The translations under genes and the position numbers were made by a program. The notes under the pieces were generated by a model. It was not told the origin of the DNA. It searched no databases and saw only the letters and a program-made list of their open reading frames with translations. This document shows positions 11,558 through 24,100 of a stretch of 64,000 nt of DNA, in pieces (the stretch's first letter is position 1; each line of letters begins with the position of its first letter). The DNA lies in NCBI GenBank assembly GCA_949710005.1, contig OX453280.1, positions 11,063,605 to 11,127,604 on the forward strand. Direction: 5' to 3'. This DNA comes from Ricordea florida. Taxonomy: Eukaryota; Cnidaria; Anthozoa; Corallimorpharia; Ricordeidae.

Positions 11558-14500
11558 ACGATCAATTTTTCTTCGTTGTTTTTTATTTTCCTTGGGCTAT
11601 TTTCTAAACGAAATAGAAAACATTTTCTTCGTGTTTCTATCGAGTTTTAGTTTAAATCTACAAGCGTTCTATCACATATGCCGCGCTCTGATTGGCTACG
11701 CTACCCACTATCTATTCTGTGATAGATAGTGAGTAGCGTATCAGTGTGCCCTTGTTAACAAAATGGCGGCCGCTTCTTCACGTTTTCGAAGTGTTCGTGA
11801 AGAAGATTTAGACAGTTTACTGGTCGAAGCTGTTCCAGAAAAGACAAAGCTTTGAACGACTAGTAGATTTATACTAAAACAATTAGAATATTCGCTCTCG
11901 ATTTCTATGTGTGATAGTTGACTCGGGCTGCGCCCTCGTCAGCTATAACGCGATAGAAATCTCGAGCTCATAATCTAATTGTTTAAGAGAAACACTCGTG
12001 AAAATTTAGGAGAACTCGAAAAACCTGTGAAAACACTCGCCCATCGGCTCGTGTTCCCATAGCATTTCTCGTTCTCCCAAATTTCCATTCGTGTTTCTCT
12101 TACTCGATAGAAACACGGAAAATGTTCTCTTTTCTTAAATATCAATGGCTAAGGAGAAATACTTGGATAGAAAAGAGTATAAGCGTCCTCGGTTGTTGGC
12201 TAAAAAGAATAATAGACGAAACACACAAACCTGATTGTTAGATTGATCGCTGATGTGAACAAATGAAGGGTCACTCTCTGTTACCAGAAGATTACTTTCT
12301 GTCACGCGATCGTCACGCAACATATCTTGCAACTTAAGAGTCGTTAACTTTTCTGTTAACAACGAATTTTCATTATGTTGGCACAAGCTCGGACTGCCAT
12401 CGGTATCACGACCTCTAAGATCAAGAAGTAAATCCAAGTTCGTTTCCTCAGAGTTCATCGTGTTTTTTCGACCAACGGATGGGGAAGACTCGCTGACCGA
12501 AGGAATCGCGGTCTCTAAAGAAGACGTCTTTGCTTTACGAAAGTCTCGGTGAAGTCTATTGTTCCGTCGCAGAGACAAGTCCCTCCTTTCAGGGGATGGT
12601 TGCGGAGCGTCGGTGACACCTTTAAACAGCTGAGCGGCAAGGTGCTGTTTTTTTCGATCATCGTCTGATGTGACTAGAGGACTGGGGCTGACCTGAAACA
12701 AATACGGTGATGTTCTTAGATCTATATGGACTGGAAGAATGGAGCTCGATATTTTGCTAGTACCAATATACAAAAAGGACAATTGCCTAAGTCACTGTAA
12801 AATCAAGAGACACTCCAGTGTAAACTCAATTTCACCTGCCTATTTTGGAACACAAGATTTCACATTGTAACGCATTCCAACATTTCAAACCATCTACAAG
12901 TCTATTTTCTATACCAGATTGTACTCTTCGGCACGTTTCGGTGGCATCCCAGACTTCTTTGCTAGAGTCATGGCCCCAGTATCCACCAGATTAGTTTTCA
13001 AAGAAATCATTATCATATGGCTGCCCTTAAAACATGGGTCCGGGCATAGTAATTATCTCTCATCAAATATCATACAAGAAAGAGGTTCTTAAACGTGCTG
13101 GGGCAGCTTGGACTGGAATCGAATGATCTACAGCCGATCGAACTCGCTGGCGAAAACATGCTGTCTGATGCGTTCCTAATGTCTAAGAAACCAGCCCACT
13201 ACACTACCGAAAGCTTTACCACAGACACAAAGTCAAATCCAGGCGCTCAGAAGCAGGGGCCAGCGGATCAAGAAGTAGCAAGCCAAGATAGACTCTCCCA
13301 ACCTTTTCTGAGCGTAAGGAAAAGACTAACACACATCGAGATATACAACAAGTTACCTCCGCTCTTGTTTTCACTACAACTTGCTTCTCGGACCCAGAGC
13401 TACGCGACGACGAGTCAGATCTACTGCTTGACTCCCCAGACCCAGACTTCTGTTCTCTTGCATAACCCTCAGGTCCCCAAACAGCGCGGCCAGTGAAGAG
13501 CTTATTACTTGACGCTGGCGTGTCAAGAGTCTTTTCACGAGTCTTGCGTTCTGGACTTATTACTTTTCGTCCTTTAACGGGTTTCGTGTGAACTAGCTTT
13601 GTTTGAGCTGCGGCTGGCAATGACCTACTGCGGTCATTCTTCAAGGGATTCTCGTAAGGTGTGAAGTTCAGAGATGGTTGCGACTCTTTGACATCTTCAT
13701 AAATTAAGATACACACGAAGTAATTACGAGAACAGCAGCACACGCTTTCAAATACAAAATAAGCTCAGGTCGAAAAGGGGCTACGGTAAAACGCTTAGTG
13801 TAGTAAGGGTATATTTGAGCCACAAGTCCTTACTACACTACGAGGTTGTCATCTTAAGCCACATCCCCCAACCCTACCATTTCCCATCACCTTGACATTC
13901 ATCGTGCGGGAACCCAGAGCTCATCTGCTAGCTCTGCCATGCTGATGAGGCCTAACAAGGCCGAAACAGCTGTCCATGGCTGCTGGCTTCTGAGCTCAAT
14001 TTTTCACCATTTTTTTGGTAGCAATAGGGTTTTATCCCGTCTACGACTGTCGCCGCAGTGCGCATATGTGTGGCTTTAACATACCCTTACTACATTTAAG
14101 ACGTTTTCATTTTAAGCCACATCCCACAACCCTACCATTTTTCATCACTTTGACATTCATAATGTGGGAACCCATAGTTCGTCTGCTGGCTGTGCCATGC
14201 TGCTGAGGCATAACAAGGCCGAAACAGTTGTCCAAGGCAGTGGAGGACAGCTATCTATACAGTGCTAACGTTCTTCAATCCCCTACACCTTAACAAAAAT
14301 CAAACCTCTTTGGTTCTTGAACTTTGTGTTTTTGTGACCTGTACCAGATACCCATAAGACTTGAAACGTTTAACTTACGTTCATTACTTGTATAGACTCA
14401 ATATTTCTCAAGTACCATATTTGTAAACCGCTTGCTCCAGTCTTTGAGCTTCCTGGCACTGACTGGTTCATTTTGGTTGTTTTTGCTTTCCAAATATGGT

Positions 14501-17500
14501 ACTTGAAATATTGAGGGCGGACGAGCTGTGGCTAAATACATGCAGAGGTGGCTAAATACATTCGCCTGAAAAAGACTAGCAGTAAGCAGTCGAAACGTCG
14601 CGACCACCACCCAAGTGACTCCGTCGTGAGACCATACACCTGTAGATCTAATTTATATCATCACATGCAGGGGTAGTTACACGTTTCAAGTCTTATGCCT
14701 GTACTGACCTTCGTCCTTCTTGTACAAGTCTCGTTCACTCGGTGGTTTAAAAGGTGAGGCCCCATTCATCAAAGCGTCAGACACTAACTGATCAAGGAAC
14801 GGCAGTGACACATCCACCTGTATAAAGCAAGGCAGAAATCAAAGGCTTTGAAAGCTAAATGGTAAATAAATGAATGGCTGAAAGCTGTATTTCAGTGTCG
14901 ATGGTTTAGGCTTAACAGCTAATGGGGGCACTTGAAAACAATACGCTGCTATATACAAGACATTACTCAAAATAAAAATTAGAAAAAAAAAACATATATA
15001 CATTACAGTGAAAATTACATGTAGATATCAGCTCAGGAGCCAAGAAAAGCTCACGTTTTGGGGTCAACATTCTCTCTCCCCATCAAACATAAGGTGGGGA
15101 GAGAGATCAAAATCGTCTTAAACTCATTTAGGACAATATTCAGAGCAACAAGAAGACACTGTGATTATTTTATTGAATTTCAATTAAATTTAAGACGAAA
15201 TTGTGGATGTTGAAAAATCCGCCTATAACCTCAAGTAGATCAACACTAACACTAAGCTTGAGCTACCTGTGTTCTGGCAGATGGAAGGTCCACTTAATTT
15301 AAAATTTGACCTTTAACTTTCTTATCACGTTGTACTGCATTCAAGCACATGCTGTAAGATATTGGCATTGGCCTCCTTGCTTTCGTTTGATGAGAAACAT
15401 GGTACGTTCCTTCGTAAAATGCATATTGTTTACGTAACGTAACGTAACTAAAACTAGTGCCTGTTAAAGAGCATAGTAATGGAGGATGATTAAAATTCTC
15501 TGTTAACATTGGTCTTGCAGCTAAGGTCTCCTCCACAATACAAACATTTCGTACCCAAAGTCGTTTCATAACCAATCGAATAAATTAGGTGACGGAGAAA
15601 AGAAACGCGTGCTAATTTCAAAAGCAATCAGAAAAAGAACTAAAAACATCGTGACCTGCTCACACGGACTGCATCCACGGTCACGTGTTTTCCCATGCTT
15701 AATTGGACTGTTCATCAGATAGCCAAATGAGACTGCTATATTAAGCAGCGATCAAAAAATCACTGTTTTGCAGAGGGTACATTACCTCAAGATCTTCACA
15801 GCAGCCATCAACAGGAAAAGCAGTCTGTAGAAGCAACACATTCTGAGAAAGTTCCTGGATTTCCATGCAACGCTGGCAGAACAAAAGAACACAGAAAGGA
15901 AATATAGTAAAGAATTTTTGGTGCAACAGCATGATTTAATAATCAACAAATGTATGTCCCATGTTGAATCAAGATGTGGGCCGGGGGATGTTGTGCTGTA
16001 CTGCAATCTCCGTCATCTGTTCCGATGTGTCACCATGTTGCGTGTATGTTGTGGTTCAATCTTTTCTTGGGTGTAAATTATAATTTCCTCTGTTTTTTTT
16101 TTCTTTTTGGTATGGTAATGTACGATAATGAGTAAATACAAAGGGAAATAAAATTTAAACCAAGAACAAAATTGAATCACAACACATTATTACCCCGTTC
16201 ACACCAAAGCTTAAACATGTTTACATGCTGTTTGGTTAAACACGGTATAAAATTGTTTCTTTTATAAAAGCTGCTTACTAACGTTGTCGCCTAGAAATTT
16301 AACACACATAGAAAGAACATGTTAAAGATTATTTGAAATCCTGTGTAAAAGCCCGTGTTCGGTTACCAATTTTCAGGCTTTAAAACCTGGTTTAACTATA
16401 AAACATGTTTGGTGGGTGTGAATGAGGCGTTATGCTGCGTTCACACCGGAGCTTAAACATGTTTAAAATCTGTTTAGTCAAACATGATTTGGAATCACTC
16501 TGCGCAAAACAGCTCCGTGTAAATTCTGTACTTGAAAGTTATTTCTAACAAATGACTGTTACACTCTTTTTCTCACTCTTTTTCTCGCTATGTGTAAAGA
16601 TTACACTTGAATTGTTTGGGAGGCTGTTGTGAAAATTTCAAAACCTAGTTTAACTAAACAAGTTTAGATTGTGTGTTGTCTCCCTACAAAGTAAGCGAAT
16701 TTATGCGCTCTAAAAGGCGACGCGTATTATTATCATTATTATTATTGTTGTTGTTGTTGCTAGCGTTATCGTTACCATTATTGTCGTTACCGTTATCATT
16801 ATTGTCGTTACCGTTATCATTATCGTCGTTATCGTTATCATTATCGTCGTTACCGTTATCACTATTGTCGTTACCGTTATTATTGTCGTTACCGTTATCA
16901 TTATTGTCGTTACCGTTATCATTATTGTCGTTACCGTTATCATTATCGTCGTTATCGTTATCATTATCGTCGTTACCGTTATCACTATTGTCGTTACCGT
17001 TATTATTGTCGTTACCGTTATCATTATTGTCGTTATCGTTATCATTATCGTCGTTACCGTTATCACTATCGTCGTTACCGTTATCTTTATTGATACCGTT
17101 GTCATCGTGATTTGTTGTATCAATGTTGGGTATTAAGCAGCCACAACCTTTATTGAACTCAGTTTACATAGAAATCAGCATCGATATGGATGTTTCAAGC
17201 TCATTTTAAATCGTCATCACATATGCCAAATCCACTGCCAGTTTTTCTCTTTAACGAAAGCAGCTGTTTCACGGCTTTGCCCAATCAGCGACACGCACAG
17301 CTTACCTGCCTGACGTCCACATCCACGAAAGTCACGTGTTTGCCTAACACTGCTCCGGCCTTGTCGGACTGCTCCCCAATTTGAGCCGTAAGTTTACCAA
17401 TAGCGGTGACTATCCAGCCTTTTGTACTAGGATCTGTAATAAGCATAGTGTCATTACAACTACCTCTCAAGATAAAATTATCTGGATAAAACTATTCCTA

Positions 17501-17660
17501 CTAGGGGCTACACTTTAAACCAAATAATACCAAATTAAAAGAGAACCTCTTTCATAATGTAACATGAGAACACGGGAAAAGCAAATTATTAACAATTAGT
17601 CAATTGGTCAATAGCCCATGGGGCGAAGCCGAATGGGTTATTGACCCGTGGGCTACTGAC

Positions 17661-17692
<32 letters not shown>

Positions 17693-18156
17693 CTTAGTAT
17701 CACCCAACAAGTCGGACAGAAAAGGCAATCATAACGTTAGCAAATGTCAGTTGAAGAAATATTTATTTGGGAATAAAACGAAAGAAAGCGTCACGAATTT
17801 CGCAACTCGAGGACTATTACTAATAGTCCTCTGGTAGCGTAGCCAATCAATCAGATTGCGGCATTTGCATTAGTCCACCAGATCCTAATTATTGTAATTC
17901 CTTTAAAGTCGTTCCCTTATTTTAGATCTTTGGAGTGTAATTTGCAAAAAAGGCCATTGCTCTGGCATGAACTTGTCTTATTATATGGCGGGTTTCACGA
18001 GCGGACAAGATGGGACGAATCCTGAGTTCTAACAGGCGACTCGAGCGGGCAAGCCTGGGCTTTACCTTGCCAGCTCGGCATTTCCTGCTTTGCTACGCGA
18101 AACACAATGGTCATAAACAAAATGGCCATATAATAAATCCTGTATTGACCGAGCTT

Positions 18157-18193
<37 letters not shown>

Positions 18194-21100
18194 CTTACGA
18201 TTTTAGTGACCTCGACTACATCCCGGTCAATAAAATCGCACATAAAGGACTCGGTCAATATGCAGTCAGTTTGACCTCACGCTTAGTCAATAACGCTTAT
18301 ATATATCACGAGTGTACAGAGATCTCACCTTCAAACTTCCTGTCCAATAAGGCAAACAGTTCTTCAAGAACCATGTGAGGGTCGCACTCTGTGGCCGTGT
18401 ATGAATATTCACCCAGAACCTTGAGTGGTGAACAGACGTAATCAGAAATACTGCACATAACATTACATCTTGAACAGCAAAATTCCACTTAAATCAATTG
18501 CGCTAAATGCAAAGGACGAGCATCAACTGCATGCGTTTTTGAAATGGCATACTAAGAAGTCAAGAATTCCATTTACCCAGCTTATAACTTGGACCAGAAT
18601 GTCTGGTAAAACCGGTTTTTCAAGCAAGTCTATGTACGACAATACGGCGAATCTCCGCAATTCAGTGTCTGACTCTTCGTCGTCATTACCTGTGTAGACA
18701 GAATGAGAAAAAGAAGTTATTTCTCCGTTATTTACGATTTATCCATCACAGTATTAACGGAATTTTTAGCGAGTGAAATAAAGCGTGACAAAAGAACAGG
18801 TTAGAACAGGATTCGCCCACAATGGTGCGACGCTCTGCTAACTTAGCCATCCACAATTCATGACAGTTTATACTTATAGAGGAGAACGTAATCACTTTTA
18901 ACAGTGAAGAGGCTTGACCGCAAACGCATTACCATACCCCTCTGTTGCAAAATGTCGCAAAATTCCTTGAGACATTACAGTTTGCAGGGGAGTTGATCAG
19001 AATTTATCAATTATCACATACACAAAAGCTACCTTTCCCCGTTATCAATCTTACTAGAAATGCAAAACCATGCTAAAAGCTTTAACTTAGAGCTTTGGAC
19101 GGCGGAGAGCGATGCGGCTGTTGGTACATCATTAATGTTTCTTCCCAGAAGTGGTTTTAAATTTTAGTAGGAAACGCTTTGTTTTCTCTAGATTGTTTCA
19201 AATACATTGCATGCCACTGGTCATAGACAATTGTATCATTAATACAATGGTAGGACAACTCAATCCAAGGCGAAGTAACAATGCTAAAGGTTGCCTCATG
19301 TTATATGTACAGTAGACGCTAACAGGTCCTGGCTCTGAGCAGTTCCTGTAGTCGGTATTCGCTTTTGCCTCTACAACCTGCCTTCTCAAGGAAATTCTAC
19401 GAGGAACGACAAACTCAACCAAAATAAAAAATGGTAAGGAACGTTGTACCACTGCAAGAGAAAAGAGAGGATGAAATTTCAAGCGTTAGCCCCTTGCCAA
19501 ACGAAGGGCAATATCTGCGTGCGATATTCTAACGCTCGAAAAGTGAGCTTTCCCCGTCTTCTCCTCTCTGAAGGGTGCTCACGAAAACACACGCGTTACT
19601 GATCTGATCTCCAGGAAGTAGTTAGCTTAGTTTACCTTCAGCCAGTAGTCGCATTAAGTTGTGAGCCACATTCTCTCTGACCAAGGAACCTCCAAGCTCA
19701 AATACCTCATTCATGGTCAAAATGTACCAACTGTTATCTGGCGCATATCTGAGAAAATCGTTAAGTTTTACCGAAAAGTCACATATCAATCAAACAACTT
19801 GGCCGTAGGAGTGAATTCCTGTTAACAGCGATTTTTAAATTACTAAAATTCAAACGTTCAGTGGCTTCAATGATCACGAAGTAACGTACGGAACTATATT
19901 AATAGCTTCTACTGGGCTTCCCCGCCACTTCACTTGTAACTAACATTAATATTAAGATTTACTTTCATTATTGATCTTTTTTTGTAGTTATCTCATTATT
20001 GTATTATTGTAGCTGTAGTAATTATTGTTCTTTATCTGCGCATTTTTGTACATTTTATTCTAAGTGGCAAACATTCAAAATAAATAAATAAAGTAATAGT
20101 AGGGGTGAGCAAAAATAATAATGATAATAAAAAAAAAACAGTTTGGCTTGCCCTTCACGGTTACACGTAGAGGATATTACATGACCACGCGGAAATACGA
20201 AATTTCCCTTCGAGTGAAATGTTTTTCAGCACTCGAATACAGATTTCCTTTTTCCAAGCGACCATGTGATTTTCTTTAACCATATAAAATTTTATGATAT
20301 ACAGAGTACCAAGTGGCAGCAAATCGATAAAACGCCACCCCGCCACGGATATCACAAATGTTTGATATTGTTTTTATTGAATTGCTAGTGCCACAGCACG
20401 CCACTTTTACTGTAACTATAACTCTCTCTTCGCCGCGACTTACCGTTACAACCATCCACAATTTTCTTCCGTTCGGCTCGTTGCTCAGTCGGAAAAGCAA
20501 CGGTAGATCGTTTCCGAATTTCGTGGTCCGGTTCTCACCGAGGTATAGTATAGTTTATTGCAACACACAATTACGTTACAATGATTATAATGATAAAACA
20601 GTTACAATGATTTAAGTGCAATAACGAGATAGAGAATAATAGAGCAAAGAGAAGTGGCAAGAGAACCTAATATGGGGATTGTAAAATTTAGCTTCCCTCC
20701 AAAGAAATATAAGATGACTTAACTTAGACAATCTGGTAAGTGAAGTATTTATACACCCTTCAAGTAATCAAAGGCTCCTTCGAGCTACCTCATGGTATGT
20801 GGTAATTATTCCATGAAGTGCTGTCCTTTCCCCAGACCATGAAGTGTTCATTCCGAATAGTTCGTTTTGTGCACTTTTGCTACGACTGATCGATTACCCG
20901 CCGTCCTAGGTGGAGTAAATGAATGTCTTGAAATTTAAGCAAGTTAAGTCTCTTAAAGATAGGTTCTGTATGAACATTATTATAAGACATGTCTACCATC
21001 CTAATCACACGATTTGGCAAAATTGCCATTCCTTGAAGATTTGATTTATACGCTGATGCCCAAACTAGATTACAGTAATTAAGGGAAGTATCACTGAGTT

Positions 21101-24100
21101 AGAAAGCATGCGAAGAGAAGTTGTTGAAAGGGAAAAACTAGATCTACAAATTATATGGATTTAGGTTGAGGTGAAAATCAATTTTCTCTACTTCATGTGG
21201 TTCCGTCCTGAGAGTGAATTTTAAATGAAAGAGTAATCTGCGCATGAAAATTTACACTCAGTAAATTCTCCATTCACAATTTGCGTAACGGGTGCGTCAT
21301 GTTTCCCCAAATTGGCAAGACTTGAACACAAAGGTTTCTTAGCGCCAAATATTTCACTGTTATGTAATTTGAGTTGTCAACAACAAAACTTGCACGCCAT
21401 TTTGGAGTTTAATGAAAGCCACGATATGAAAATAGAAAATCATTAAAATTTTCTAAGGTGCCCTCACGTGGTATCAAGCCACCGACTGCTCAACTAAATT
21501 CATATATTCCACACATGCATGTTATAAAAATCGTATTGCATTATTATAGTATGCACATAGAGGATATTACATGACGGCGCGAAAATCTGGAATTTATTTT
21601 CCCAGTGGTGTCAAACACACGAACGAAAATAACACAACTGCTGAGATTGAGCGAAAAAAACAAGACCATGACCTCATCCATATATTCGCGTAAGAGAAGA
21701 CGTAAAAGTACGTTCATAAAAGTACGTAAAAGTACGTAAAAGTCACTCAGTTCCTGCATGTGGTTTCGCATGAATATTACAAGTGCTATATTTTCTAGTA
21801 AAACACTCATATCTACACGACTAACATATACATATTACTATTCATTCATACAGGATACCTTTCCGCCAGTTCAGTTATCCTGTCGACCAGTTCAGTTCTA
21901 AAGTAGGTGTCCACTGTGGATTTTAGGTGAGTCACAAGCTTTTCACAGATCGTCTCAACATTAGTAGCGTTTGTAATACGACACAACAAATCCAGCGTCT
22001 GACAAGAAAATGTCATGGAGCCGTAAGAAATGCTGACAATACTAAAAGCTCTCACTTTCTAACTTACAACAAAACCTTCACTGTAGCTAAAACAAGTAAA
22101 TGCAATCCAATGAAATAATCATCGATAATTATTCATTCGTAGAGGGGATTACGTGGGCGCGCGGAGATATGAAATTTATTTTCGAGTGTTAAATCGAATC
22201 AAAACAAACATTTTTTTTAACAAGAGAGGGGAAATTTCGTACATGTATCTTCAAGCAACCCAGTAATTTTCTTGGTATTATATTAAATTCAGCAGGCGTA
22301 ACGAGTGATAGCACTTTGGTAAAAACATTACCCCGCTAGTAATATCACACAATTTTAGTGATATCAGACAAATTAAGTAATGATCCGCGTAAGAACTAGG
22401 CAGGTCAAACGCAAAATCGATTCAAAAGTGTGAACTTTTAATTGTTAATATCAATTAAATCGACGAATTTGATTGGTGGACGGCCAAAAATCGCCGAAAA
22501 ACCAATGAAAAACCCGACATAAACAACATTTTTCTCCTTAGTTTTCCCCTGGTCCCTCCTGTCTACATCACGGTCAAATAATAGCATTGTTCTATGCGCC
22601 AATCAAAAGTTAGAGCTATTGCACTAGCCTATTGTTCTTTTGCCTAGTTCTTACGCGGACCATTACTTAAGTGATATCACAAAATTTTAGTGATCGATAT
22701 CACACAATTTATATCAAGCTGCCATCACTCGCTACGCCACTAAATTTTCTGTAACAAAGCATATTTTTTTTGTTCCTGATTAACCCTATTGCCCTGATTA
22801 ATGCCAATAAACAATGTTAATTTTGCATTAACAGAACGATCAAAGAACGGTTACTGTCATACAGCAATGGTTTGTGACTCTCAAAATGGCTGAAAACCGC
22901 GAATACTGACGAAATTGCTTAGTTCTCGAACAACAAAAAGAACACACAGAGAGCCAGAAAGGAAACTCCTTTAAATTTGAAGTCTATAGTCTTAAAAAGA
23001 AACCGTAAATGGCAGATGTTCAAGTGCATACATGCATTCCTTATGAAAAAACCTTCGAAATCCTACAACAGCCAAGAAATTAACAAACGATCTGCATACC
23101 TTCCTCTTGAGTGTTTCATCAGGATTGTCCAGACAGTCAATAACAATCCTCTGATACGTAGGCTCTGTAGCAAAGCCGCTGTTCACTTGGATCAGGGACG
23201 CCAGTGTGGTGATTCCTAAGACAAAGCGACAAGGAGAGTTTGGCCGAAAACAACCACAAAATAGTTACCCTAGGCTTCTAAAGTAAAGCCTCCAGTTAAT
23301 CGATAAGGGAAAGAAGTGTGGGTGAGGGGGTGGGGAGGAATGAAGAAACGTATATTCGCATTAGGGGTGGGGAGTGGGTAATTACTTTGATGTTGATTGT
23401 AACCTTACAGAAAAAAAGAACATGTGCACATGTGCATACCTTAATTTACCATAATCCCCGAGTCCGTCACTTACCCAAATATTTTATGTCATTTGTCTTA
23501 GCAACAAGAAACATTCCAACACAGCGAGCAGCCTTTTCAATGAGCCCTTTGTCAGGATAAATACTCGTTATTGTCCGAATGCACTCATAAGCAACAGCTG
23601 AAAAAAATTTAACAGTTTTTGTTATACGGCGGGTTCCGCGAGAGGACGAGAATCAGATGAGGCGTGTACTGATTTGTTCCCCGAACGGGCAAGATGGGCC
23701 TACCTTGCCCGCCCGGGATTTCCCGCGTTGTCCCGCGACACAAAACAGAGTAAATAGCCACATACAAAATCCTTTATTGACCGAGCATGTTCGGTCAAGG
23801 TGGCCGGATATTCATTATTGGCCTTGTTCTGTTTAGCGTTTTTATTTTTAGAAAAACGCAAAAAAAGAACGAACTCGGCCAATATGCAGCCATCTTGACC
23901 TCACTCTTGGTCAACAACACATTGGTATTTGTGACTATGTGGGCTATGGTCTATCACTAAGATAAGATGGCTGAAAACTGTTGTCTTTGCTCTTTTTGTG
24001 CTTCAATGGAACAAGACGCAGAAGAAATAGAAAAATGGAAAGACTTATCGGGTGAAGGATAGGCTGGAGGCAAAAGAAAATGAAGTAAGAGAACGTATCT

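Larger units (their letters stand above)
11193..11998. repeat. Large foldback element with about 250-bp arms carrying a 30-codon ORF in each arm
   Basis: The left arm (about 11265-11485) and right arm (about 11635-11880) are near-perfect inverse copies; the outer ends repeat TCTAATTGTTT/AAACAATTAGA palindromes. Each arm holds CCAATCAGAGCGCGGCAT, the TATCTATC/GATAGATA hairpin, and an ATG ORF. A related but decayed copy is at 31400-31890, and parts recur near 17815-17880 and 35870-36050. It lies in AP4E1 intron 19. Confidence 0.85.
13790..14245 (+). repeat. 258-nt tandem repeat (about 1.8 units) with hammerhead motifs: retrozyme-like or PLE pLTR
   Basis: Two landmarks repeat at the same spacing: TAAGCCACATCC at 13855 and 14113, and GCCATGCTG at 13936 and 14194, both 258 nt apart. 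Intervening blocks (ACCCTACCATTT, TTGACATTCAT, GTGGGAACCCA) also repeat. Each unit contains a hammerhead motif at the same position. No ORF is present. The repeat is on the strand opposite AP4E1, in intron 17. Confidence 0.85.

Noticed and set aside
13095..13496. 133-codon plus-strand ORF
   Set aside because: It is antisense to AP4E1 exon 18 and its intron; composition reflects the Ser/Arg-rich hinge read backwards.
14194..14238. Calling the second hammerhead active
   Set aside because: The invariant A6 of the core is C and stem II has a mismatch.
16673..17123. Long Leu/Ser-rich (+) and Ile/Thr-rich (-) ORFs
   Set aside because: They are translations of a minisatellite in both strands and have no start context or non-repeat domain.
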